Assembly (NCBI GenBank): GCA_028571305.1
Contig: JAOXNS010666407.1
Span: 1 to 20,025 of the forward strand
DNA length: 20,025 bases
Source: Magicicada cassinii
Lineage: Eukaryota > Arthropoda > Insecta > Hemiptera > Cicadidae
Reading direction: 5' to 3'
Shown here: one piece after another, positions 9,482-17,906 of the stretch
How the letters are laid out: every line of letters starts with the position of its first letter
Position numbering within the stretch: position 1 is the first letter of the stretch
The notes under the pieces: model-generated
Databases searched by the model: none
Seen by the model: the letters and a program-made list of their open reading frames with translations, nothing else
What the model was told of the DNA's origin: nothing
Position numbers and translations under genes: made by a program

Positions 9482-9510
9482 TGGCCTAGCGGTTAGTGTG
9501 TTCTCTGTCG
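9482..9510 (+). ncRNA. tRNA-like A-box fragment, possible SINE head
   Basis: TGGCCTAGCGG at 9482-9492 fits the RNA polymerase III A-box consensus TRGYNNARNGG, and the GTGGCCTAGCGGTTAG context is typical of tRNA-derived SINE heads. A B-box-like GTTCGGTTTC lies near 9606, about 120 bp away, which is too far for a normal tRNA gene. No cloverleaf folds. It is probably a degraded or interrupted SINE 5' end. Confidence 0.4.
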
Positions 9511-9538
9511 TTAAAGCGCGTGCTTTTATTGGCGCGGA

Positions 9539-9556
9539 CACTACGTAAACGTAGTG
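9539..9556. repeat. 18-bp near-perfect palindrome
   Basis: CACTACGT and ACGTAGTG are separated by AA. A second perfect 14-bp palindrome, TGTACAGCTGTACA, lies at 9625-9638. Confidence 0.85.
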
Positions 9557-9958
9557 ACAAATCAGCGATTGGTATCTCTCCCTAGTAAAATGTCCCTACT
9601 TTGACGTTCGGTTTCTAGTTACGCTGTACAGCTGTACATCCCATGTACCTGGACTAGATTCTGTGCTTATACACAAACACATATCTCAGCTATATACAGA
9701 GTGTCTAAGCCGGTTCTTCGAATTCCTTACTAAAGACGAAGAGTAGAAGCAACAGTATAAGAAGACCAGAATGTTAAATTGAATCCTCTGTTGTTATTAT
9801 GTGTATTTTCCAGGTTATGTTGTATGAAGGATTACTTGTATATGCTAATTATGTTAATTAATCGGTGTTGTTAATATTGTCATGTTGTTTTCGTATTTAC
9901 AGCTAGCCCCTAGCCAATGTCTGTGCCCATTTTGATTGTGGGCTCCCAATATGTTAAA
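9557..9958. other. Unassigned spacer before mariner
   Basis: No gene is recognised. It contains the TGTACAGCTGTACA palindrome at 9625-9638 and ends at the TA target duplication of the mariner element. Confidence 0.5.
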
Positions 9959-10138
9959 TACGAGCGTCAGTTGAAAAGTTCGCGGAGAGACATCTATAAG
10001 TTACCGGTAGAAATAACATTTTTCGTGTCTTGTAAGATTCGTATTTCTTGTAAACACCTGTTAATTTCCAAATCTATCTGCCAATTTGTTCATTTTTTTC
10101 AACGGTTCGAAGCGTACGTGTCAGGCGTGTTGTGAAAA

Positions 10139-10640
10139 GTGGAAAAAATCAAACGTCGTGGTGTAGTTTAATTGTTTTTTTTTTTTTTTTAAAGGGTCTA
10201 GCCCCAATGCAAATTCACAACGAAATAGTAAATATGTTCCTGCGTCTACAAAAACAACGTTTGTAATTATTGAGAACTTGAGTTTAAACGTGATCGTACA
10301 AGCATTTAAGATGATCCCCGCATTAGACGCCCAAAAAGTGTAACACGTCCAGATATCACTAAAAAGTTGATATACGGTGTTGAAAGACCGGCCATTAAGA
10401 GTGGATGAACTGCTGAAGTCGTAGGCATCTCATACGAGCGTGTGTATCGTATTTGAACCCAATAAATTGGTGTGAAAAATCTTTCTGTAAGCTGGATGTC
10501 GCATTTCGAGTTATCATTTGGGCATCCATTGCGAGAATCATATGTAATACTCATACCATGTTTAAATTCGAATGCCTACTTAGAAACCATTGTTTTGAAG
10601 ATGTAACATCTGCTAACACATTTACCACTTCATAGTGAAT
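10139..10640 (+). pseudogene. Mariner transposase remnant
   Basis: A start-like segment, VEKIKRRGVV, is at 10139, and KGLAPMQIHNEIVNM follows a 16-T run near 10190-10235. These correspond to the N-terminal helix-turn-helix domain of mariner transposases. From 10313 the frame reads DPRIRRPKSVTRPDI, then AEVVGISYERVYRI and GVKNLSVSWMSHF. These match the family pattern DPRSGRPxxxTTPe(n)I, AEaVGIS.gSVhhI and GMrKLSARWVPrlL. Several in-frame stops (for example after KSG) and frame changes are present. The catalytic DD(34)D core between the WVPRLL-like segment (10506) and the right end is essentially missing. Not functional; any movement would need a transposase in trans. Confidence 0.82.
10175..10190. 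repeat. Homopolymer (T)16 inside the mariner remnant
   Basis: Sixteen T residues interrupt the N-terminal part of the transposase remnant. This is likely slippage expansion after the copy died. Confidence 0.9.
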
Positions 10641-10980
10641 TAACATTGGCGCCAGACCTTTTTTTCAAAGAATTCGTGATTTTGTTCATTTTTCAAAACA
10701 CGCGTGACACGTAAATTTCGAACAGCTGGTAAACAATGAATAAATTGACAGATAGATTTGGAAATTAACATGTGTTTACACGAAATAAGAATCTTACAAA
10801 ACATGAAAAGTTATACATGTCGCTCCGCGAACGTTTTAGCTAACTCTCGTAAATACATCGATATACTGTCGATGTAAAATTATTTAGTTTGTTTCAGTGT
10901 TTGTTTACACTGCGATCAATGTGTGATAACATGGTCTGATCTGGTAAAGAAATATAAAAGTAATAGAAACACTTTCTGTA

Positions 10981-11089
10981 TGTTTGGGTTTTCCGGGTAT
11001 GAAGACCATGATTATTATTGGACTTTTTTTAACCAATAGTGTATAACATTTTTATCATCCGCGGCCTTGACACCCGGAAAACCAAAACA
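10981..11089. repeat. 109-nt foldback with 24-bp arms
   Basis: The arm at 10981-11004 contains GGTTTTCCGGGT. The arm at 11066-11089 contains its complement ACCCGGAAAACC. The arms pair over about 24 bp with three or four mismatches, around a 61-nt AT-rich loop. It starts about 130 bp downstream of the mariner element. It could be a minimal foldback or MITE, or a structured RNA. No target duplication was recognised. Confidence 0.65.
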
Positions 11090-11354
11090 CGAGCAAAGAT
11101 TAAATTCCGTGGCTATGGAAAATATAGGACAATCTGAACAACTGTTAACTTAAATCCATTGTTCTTCAAAATGTTTAATCGCTTGGAGATGCTACCGGAA
11201 ACTTTAGTGAGTAAAGATGCGTTCTGAATTGAAGCAATATTTATTTGTAGCGAGCGTTATTTATAATGTTATTTAATATAGCAAAAGATAGATGTACTGG
11301 ATGGCCTAGATGGACTTAGTGATAGTCAATTACCAACCTTCATGCCAAATATTT
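11090..11354. other. Unassigned spacer
   Basis: No gene or repeat is recognised. Confidence 0.5.
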
Positions 11355-11389
11355 ATGTGTGTATTTGTGTGTGTATTTGTGTGTGTTTT
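11355..11389. repeat. (GTGTGTATTT)n-type minisatellite
   Basis: About three units of a 12-bp GTGTGTATTTGT repeat. A GAGCTCGGC word occurs just after it (11390-11398) and again at 11413-11421. Confidence 0.8.
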
Positions 11390-11451
11390 GAGCTCGGCGA
11401 AGGAGATAAAAAGAGCTCGGCCGATCAAACGCCACGCTCACGGAAAAGATA

Positions 11452-11488
11452 ACACGCGCGCGCGCGCGCGCACGCACGCACACACACA
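11452..11488. repeat. Alternating purine-pyrimidine microsatellite (CG/CA)n
   Basis: A 37-bp uninterrupted alternating tract runs from ACAC through (CG)n to (CACG)n and (CA)n. (CG)n flanked by (CA)n is the classic sequence type that adopts Z-DNA under negative supercoiling. Confidence 0.9.
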
Positions 11489-11983
11489 TTTGACTGAATG
11501 TGTAGTCTATAATAAAAGATTATATAAAAATGCTGCGGATGAACAAAAACGTTAGGTTTTTCATTAGGTCATTAGGTTAAGAAATTGGATTTAACATAGT
11601 ATTATACAATTACAACAACACACTAATGTGTTAAGTTAATGAAAAAAGTGATTAAGTATGAGATCGTGTGCTCATACCGATGAAAGCACGTGTTTTAGAA
11701 TTATGAGATTGCATGGACACGTTATTCAATTATATTAGTGTGCAAATGGTAAAACTCCATCCTTAACACTAATTCAAGCCATATGGTTTCGAATGTACTC
11801 GGAACCAGAAGTTGGACATTTTTAGCACGTGGTCTGCATGTTGGAAGACTTTCGCAAAATTTTGAGTTAAGAGTATTGACGGTACTGTTATTCGGCAAAC
11901 GTATTTCAATATTCATTTTCTGTATTTGGGCGTGACGTCACTAGACATTCGTAAAGATCTGTTCCTAGTTAGACATCGATCAA
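11489..11983. other. Unassigned stretch
   Basis: No gene is supported. A 64-codon minus-strand frame (11916 to 11722) has balanced composition but no recognised family. A perfect GTGACGTCAC palindrome (CRE-like) lies at 11932-11941. Confidence 0.45.
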
Positions 11984-12270
11984 GTCGGTCGGGGCTGAAA
12001 CTCGTCAACTCGTCGAGCCACAGGTCATAGAAGGGCCGGAACAACGACAGGAGATTATCTGAAAAAATTGCTGGCCCAGCTGACTAGGCTTGAGGCGAGA
12101 CTGATGGATAGAACCCCAATAACACGTCGGGAGGATGACAGGAACACAGGAGAACGGAGGACGGCGCGTTGACATCGTCAAACGACGGACCCGGCTTCAT
12201 CATGTATCATCCTGAACCATAGACACCAGGAAAATCAAAAATTAATTTTCATGTAACTTCAATAAAAGCG
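11984..12270 (+). other. GC-richer, coding-like patch with polyadenylation signal
   Basis: This stretch is noticeably richer in G+C than its flanks. One frame (about 12027-12172) reads a charged segment containing KKLLAQLTRLEARLMDR, with heptad-like leucines suggestive of a coiled coil, and then a stop. A second frame upstream (about 11998-12058) contains RQLVEPQVIEGPEQRQEII. AATAAA follows at 12261-12266. It may be the last piece of an exon or of an old mobile element. The protein is not recognised. Confidence 0.3.
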
Positions 12271-13195
12271 TAAGTTTTTGATCTTATAAATCTGTATAAT
12301 TTATTAGAAGGTTATTACAGTTAAATTTTTAATCAAGTTAAACGTACTGGCATTAAGAAAAAATTTTTTTTAACTCAAATTAAATCATAAAAGACGTAAA
12401 TTATTCAAAAATTTATAAAAAGGACAATGAATAAATTATGTGCATGTAAGAGTTATATATCCAATATATATCATTTACCCAAAAAGTTTGCATTTTTATA
12501 TGCAGGGTTCAACCTGCTGTGTTGCAAAATACACACTCGCGCGCGCGCACACACGGATACAATTCAATTCTTTGGGTACAAAAATATGTTTTAAATTTAA
12601 CAGAAATTACAGACCTGAGTTTTATGAAAATACGCCAACGATGAAAGCTAGTTGTATCAGATATTTTACAAAGAATATCTTTTTTTCTTAACCTCTACAA
12701 AGGAAAAAAACCTTCGTATGTTAACAAAGACTGTTAATTAGATCTGGTTAAAGTGCGTACGAAGATTAATAACATCGCATCTACAGAGAAATGTTTCAGA
12801 ATTTTGTAGGCATATTTAAAACGGTTGAAGAAACGTTTTATTAACGTGGAGACGGTTTAGGGCAGAAGAACAAAGTGTCGACTGAGGACGTATCGGTTTG
12901 ATCCAATCAACAGTGCCTGTGGTGCAGTAATCAGGCGATTCGATTTGGTGCCCACTGGGCCATGAAGTACGCCATAAAGCCTCCTATGCCGTTCACTACT
13001 ACCCGTTTCACAAACATCTCACTCCACATCTTAACATTATTTTACAGTCTGTTTTAATAATTAACACAGTTAATCCTATTTACAACTAGAATATATTTAA
13101 ACTGTATTCAAAGCCGTACTACATATAAATTTAATCAGTGATTTACAGACTTATATATTACGATATAATACATCCAGGCTAGATTATTACCCATA
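12271..13195. other. Unassigned AT-rich stretch
   Basis: No gene is supported. A short CG/CA alternating tract at 12537-12554 resembles the one at 11452. The part at 12840-13020 is somewhat more GC-rich, but its translation matches nothing recognised. Confidence 0.5.
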
Positions 13196-13473
13196 TACAG
13201 TAGAACCTCAATAATTCGTCACCTACGGGACCCAAGGAGTGACGAATTAGTGAAATAGACAAATTAGTAAGGGAGTAAGGAACAAATCCATTAAAGACAA
13301 TATAAAATGCTTAATTACAACACTAGCAATGTACAGTACTTTTCTAGCAATGTACTAATGTATTTTTATAGAGTGGCTGTCGTTAATCTTTATTTTCAAG
13401 ACATTCCCTTCTGCAGCTTCGGTTTTGCACATAAACTATTCAATTCTATCACCATTCTTCTTGATAGCACTTA

Positions 13474-13523
13474 CTGTAGTACGTAGAACACTGTAGTACG
13501 TAGACACTGTAGTACGTAGAACA
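13474..13523. repeat. Three-unit 16/17-bp tandem repeat inside Tigger MITE 1
   Basis: CTGTAGTACGTAGAACA is repeated three times (17, 16 and 17 bp), the middle unit lacking one A. Confidence 0.9.
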
Positions 13524-13583
13524 AGATAAATTTCCAACAGTCCAGTCGCACTTTCACCTTTCCGAAGGCGCTGGAGAATTTCG

Positions 13584-13599
13584 TTTTTTTTTTTTTTTT
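13584..13599. repeat. Homopolymer (T)16
   Basis: Sixteen T residues inside Tigger MITE 1. Confidence 0.9.
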
Positions 13600-13897
13600 C
13601 GGGACTTTCATAATCGGTACGTTAGTAGACATGACTGACCACGAGTAACTCTACTTGAAAACTGATTAGACACATACAAAACAAATTCTTGGACATCCAT
13701 TCTCGGAACCAGTACCTTCCTCAATCCGTTCTCCTGGCTATTATTAGAGCGCCGGCCGAAATCAGCACGTTTCTGGTTTACCCGTCTATAATTAGAGCGC
13801 ATATGTTACTCGCTTGTCAATAAAGAAAAAGAAAAAAAGCTTGAGTGGGTGACAAATTACAGAGGGAGACGAATTAGTGATGTTCCACTGTAGGCTA

Positions 13898-14566
13898 CAG
13901 TAAACTCCCGATTCACGGATCGGGTGGCGCGATCGCCGCGATAACCGAATTCTGCAAATAATCCGCATATGTAAAAAATGGGCAGAAAGTAATGAAAATT
14001 CTTTATTAACATTAGCTGTTTATTTAAAGTAAATCAATTCAGTAAAACCCCGTTAAGACGCTCGTGAAGGGACCTCGTGAAAATCGCGTATTAATTGCGA
14101 TATTACGAAGTAGTAATATATACATACTGAAACTGTATAACCAATAATCACATTTTTACATAGTTTAATACTAATTTACACGAACTGACATTTCGCCAGA
14201 AGAAATTGTACTGCTAAATTGTCTTATGTGTATCACTGTATGGAGTAGGCCTATGTCTAAAGTTACTATCTACGTATATACGTACGAAACTTATGTAGGC
14301 CTATGCAAAATCTAAGTGAACGTTTTCATGTGTAGCAGGGATTATATGCATGAATGAATTACCGCAAACGTATGAAGTAGAAAATGTCAGAAAATTACTA
14401 TAAAAATAAATTTAAAACAAGATTGTATACGGTAGTGAATAAAATAGTGTATTAAGGTTAGTGGGGCAGAAGCTTTAGTATTCAGATGAAGTTTATTTCC
14501 GCTTGTAAACAAAACCCGAGGGGTTGCCGCGGATAATCCGCTACTCGGATAATCGGGAGTTTACTG
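13898..14566. mobile_element. Pogo/Tigger-like MITE 2
   Basis: A 669-bp element with TA on both sides (13896-13897 and 14567-14568). Both ends begin with the 16-bp sequence CAGTAAACTCCCGATT and continue with related CGG/ATCCGC words: CCGCGGATAATCCG near the right end and GATAACCG...AATAATCCGC near the left. The end sequence differs from MITE 1, so this is a separate family of the same superfamily. No transposase frame is seen. Two TAGGCCTA octamers (14246, 14296) lie in its interior. Confidence 0.85.
14040..14110 (+). mobile_element. Single Tigger-like end inside MITE 2
   Basis: CAGTAAAACCCCGTTAAGAC at 14040 has the CAGT start and the 'cccgttaa...aaggGACC' style of Tigger ends, but differs from the ends of MITE 2. 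No inverted partner is visible downstream and the preceding bases are TT, not TA. It may be a truncated nested insertion or an internal relic. Confidence 0.4.
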
Positions 14567-14568
14567 TA

Positions 14569-15960
14569 CTTATGTACGAAATATGTACATAGCTTACCTA
14601 AAATAGAACTAGGAACTAGATGCAGTTAGTACAGTCAATAAAGTTATGTTTATGTCTCATCCAGAGCTGCGAAAAATTTGTAAACTTTATTCGTCAGGTT
14701 TATAAATACTTTGCTATTCGCGAAGATATTAACACCACGCGGGGGGGGGGAACTTAACACAGACATAGTGCTCTGAAGAACAAAGGCAATTATGTTGGAA
14801 GATGGAGCCTTCACTTGTTGTTTCCCTAACTGTCAGTTTACAGTCATCATAGACCTAGCTGTTGAAGTCAATTTTTTCTTTATATTGTCTGCTGAGCTAG
14901 AACTGTGCCTTTAGAGGAACAAGAATATCCAAACTGCAAAATAATTTTTATGTCTATTTCAGAAGTTATAACAGTACAAAAATATAAATCTAAAACCGTT
15001 ATAATGTTAACGTTAACGATACAATAAGAGTTTTGCAAATTCGATGTTGAAGTGTGAAGTCAGTACGATAGAACTGTTCACTTCCGGAAATGTTTTCGAT
15101 AGTGTTGTTTAAGGGAATTTGTGACAAAAACTGACGTATATAGAAAAAAGGAACAGCTATTTAGATCGCATATAGCAGAACGTATTAAAGCAAAAATAAC
15201 CGTTCATAAGACTAAACGTAAAACAGTGAACCAGTGAGGCCAAATAAAACAAAATTCACGAGCTGAAACGGACCAGCTTTTTCATCATTTACTTTGATAA
15301 ACATGGACGATCATTTTTGTTTATGAATACAGAGGCTCATTTATTTCGTAACAATTTCTTGCTGCGCTAATGGGTAACAAAATATAATATGTACAGCCAC
15401 TTAAAACTAACTCATGTTAGGCCTACGCCTCAGTTTCTGGATTGATTATGTAAGTGTCCCGACACATCAACCATTCTCTGCTACCCTTTTCTGCATCCTT
15501 TCCATATTCCATTTCTAAACGAATTTGTCTTATGTATTCCAGTCGTCTCTTCCTATGGAGTTAATGGCCATATTTTGTCTTTTAGCACTGCCTCTCCACA
15601 AACGTGGTGTCTTCTGAGAATATTACACTTAATTCTCACGAATTTTCTATTATTTCTTAATTCGAACACTTCTAACCTTATTTCTGGTGTCTCAACAACT
15701 GTATACATGATCTGGAGGACTCTTCGCAATTATTTATACAGATTTTGTTGTCATCGTGTCCTATCTGTCGTGACATTATAGTCTGTTTTAACAGTTAATC
15801 CGCTCCGCTTCAGGACGCACCACACTATAACGTACCTCAAACCTATAATAACGCAATGTTTTAGATATGCGCTTCACATTCATTTTGGTCAGGTGTTCTT
15901 CCCAATTCCCTTTTAACAAACCATTCGAGAGGTTAATGGTACCTATCCAAGTCCAACAAT
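14569..15960. other. Unassigned AT-rich stretch
   Basis: No gene is supported. It contains a G10 run at 14741-14750, a 12-bp palindrome GTTAACGTTAAC at 15006-15017, and TAGGCCTA at 15418. Minus-strand translation of 15460-15790 has LINE-tail-like flavour in places (for example YIRQIRLEME), too weak to call. Confidence 0.45.
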
Positions 15961-15966
15961 GTTTCA

Positions 15967-16092
15967 AAAAAGAAATTTTATTTTTTTAAATTATTTTCTA
16001 TATTTATTTTATTTTACAAACGCTAATAATAAAAACTAATAATAAAATTGATAATAAAATAAATAATAATAATTCCGTTAATAATAAAAATT
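15967..16092. repeat. A/T-only low-complexity block with (TAA)n
   Basis: Almost entirely A and T. From 16024 it is a degenerate TAA/TAAAA repeat. Confidence 0.85.
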
Positions 16093-16370
16093 AATCTTGA
16101 AAATCAGTTTAATGATTTTACGATTTATCATTGCATTTGAAAACCTTTATTTCAGTTTTCCGTAAATTCACCTAAGTGGACTTGAGTAACTTTATCAATA
16201 ACCCCACGATTTTCTTTACTAGTGGCTCTACATTCATCTCATCCGTATGGTCGTATTTCATAGTTGAACAGAGATAAAATCATTGTAGAGATATAACTGA
16301 ATCCTTGTAAAATAGAAATGAAAGAAATACAAGTTCTTTTACGCTCCTCGTGTGTCGAGCTTTTCCGATA

Positions 16371-16454
16371 CCTCATTACCTCGTTACCTTTTTTTACCGG
16401 ACCTCTTTACGTCTTTACCTACTTACCTATTTACCTCTTTACCTCCTTACCTCT
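16371..16454. repeat. 8-bp minisatellite (CCTNNTTA)n
   Basis: About ten consecutive units follow CCTNNTTA: CCTCATTA, CCTCGTTA, an interrupted unit at 16387-16401, then CCTCTTTA, CGTCTTTA, CCTACTTA, CCTATTTA, CCTCTTTA, CCTCCTTA. The variable bases are confined mostly to positions 4 and 5. Confidence 0.9.
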
Positions 16455-16459
16455 AAATG

Positions 16460-17906
16460 CAATGCCAGTGATGACTCATTTCACTTTTAATCTATTCTTT
16501 TTCATAAATTGCTGTATTTCATAGTCTCCTCGGCCATCCCTCTCCACCCTTTCTGTCTTTCATTATCTCTCTCTCTATCCCGTCGCTCCCATAATCATCA
16601 AGTTCTCTGTCTCTTGATCTTCCTTTTCATGTTTAGTCTTTCTTTGGGTCTCCCACCTTGTAATTACAATTTTTCAGCACTGACTTCTCGCCTGTTCACA
16701 TGGCTAAACTATTTTATACTCTACGCTTCAAAAATGCCTTCAGTGTCTTCTCATTCTGGTTTTTATTCACCCCTTGATTTGTTAGTCGGCTGCTGTACTT
16801 TTGCTATCATCGCTGGTCTACTCATTACTCTTATTATGTTTCTTTCAAATTTTCATTGTTTTTTTTCCGAAACATTGGGAGTCAGTCGTCTGTTGTATAG
16901 ACTTACATGGTTTTCTACGTATCTACATATGTTTTCTACATTTTTTTGTACTAGTCTATCCTGGAAACAGGATATCTTGCTTGATATTCCTGAATTCCTA
17001 AATATAACCACCGTATACGATAGGCATATCTCAAGTTGTGAACAAAAATTATGATCAAGAGTAGTGTTTCAAATCAATGCCACAGTACATTATCAGAGAT
17101 ACAGAAGCAAGTGTCTGGGGTTACAAACCTTTTTAGAACAGAATATTGTAAGACATGCGTCCTTGACTGAAGTAACGCCATATGTTTACTGAATATTGTA
17201 CACTGCCTTTCCTCGGCGTATAAAATAATATTATTTACATGTAATAATACAACATTATGTATTCTCGCTTGCATGAGCCGCGTTTCGGGGATTAAACTGT
17301 TCATTGTCAGACATTACAATTCACTGTCTGGTCTAGTAAGCCTAATTTCGTGTTCGGATAAGTTTTTGTTATTTATAGGTAGGCCTAATTATGAGGCTCA
17401 ATAGTGTGTGCTGGTTGTGGTGTTGCGACCACGTTTAGTGGACAATTTCAGGTTTAGGAGAGTGTAATATTTTTGTGTTTTAAAGTTAGTTCCAGTTTTA
17501 GGGATATTAACTGGATGTGTGTTGTGGGTGTCCCCAAATGTTCATAGTATACGACGACTGTATAGTACACGTTTTATTAGTGTAATGTCATAACTGTCAC
17601 ATAATTCATTTATGGTGTGTTGTGCTAAATTATGTTCATAGCTGTTCGATTTTCGTAGCAATTTAGTTGTTCGGATTATGGGTTTTCTGAAATCTCATAT
17701 CGATGAAAACACGTTTTCATTAGTATATTATGTATGTAGCGTTGAAAATATTTGTTTACATAATTACAACAGCACTACAAAAATTCATAATCGTACCAGT
17801 ATTTCTTATTATGGAACATGCTATTTAATAAAATGCTTCGAACAATATTAGAATAAAAAAAAAACGTTTATAAAGCAGCGCGTTATAAAACTCACTGTGT
17901 CAGTAA
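16460..17906. other. Unassigned, T/C-rich on the plus strand to about 17050
   Basis: The plus strand is strongly pyrimidine-rich from 16460 to 17050. This alone keeps a 181-codon frame open (16509-17054). The translation is a low-complexity hydrophobic and serine-rich string without a recognised domain. The remainder to 17906 is AT-rich with TAGGCCTA at 17380. Confidence 0.5.

Larger units (their letters stand above)
9961..10849 (+). mobile_element. Mariner-like element, defective, with long inverted ends
   Basis: An 889-bp element flanked by TA on both sides (9959-9960 and 10850-10851), the target duplication of the Tc1/mariner superfamily. The ends begin CGAGCGTCAGTTGAAAAG (left) and, read inward from the right, CGAGAGTTAGCTAAAACG; both continue as GTTCGCGGAG. 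Homology between the two ends continues for roughly 175-190 bp, through blocks such as TTGTAAGATTC and GTTAATTTCCAAATC, up to the transposase start region. Mariner inverted repeats are usually near 30 bp and whole elements about 1.3 kb. This copy is therefore internally deleted and has unusually long ends. Confidence 0.88.
13198..13890. mobile_element. Pogo/Tigger-like MITE 1
   Basis: A 693-bp element with TA on both sides (13196-13197 and 13891-13892). The left end starts CAGTAGAACCTCAATAATTC. The right end, read inward, starts CAGTGGAACATCACTAATTC, and both continue CGTC or GTC (20 of 23 matching). The CAGT start, TA target and 'cctc-aataattcg' style are those of Tigger/pogo elements. The word GACGAATTAGTGA recurs near both ends. 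No transposase is readable, so it is a non-autonomous copy. It carries a T16 run (13584-13599) and a three-unit minisatellite. Confidence 0.85.

Noticed and set aside
9482-9620. Complete tRNA gene.
   Set aside because: Only an A box is convincing. The B-box spacing is wrong and no cloverleaf can be drawn.
11932-11941. GTGACGTCAC as a functional CRE.
   Set aside because: A 10-bp palindrome alone, with no promoter or gene next to it, does not support a regulatory call.
3119-12962. Shared 14-mer TGCCCACTGGGCCA at 3119-3132 and 12949-12962.
   Set aside because: One shared 14-mer in a 20-kb window is not far from chance, and the flanks do not match.
15460-15790. Possible fifth LINE fragment on the minus strand.
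   Set aside because: Scattered polymerase-tail-like words were seen, but no ordered motif set, no GRP box and no simple-repeat tail.
16509-17054. Longest open frame in the window (181 codons, plus strand).
   Set aside because: It is kept open by a pyrimidine-rich strand. The product is low-complexity (repeated LSLSLS, many F and L) with no domain, and no convincing start context.
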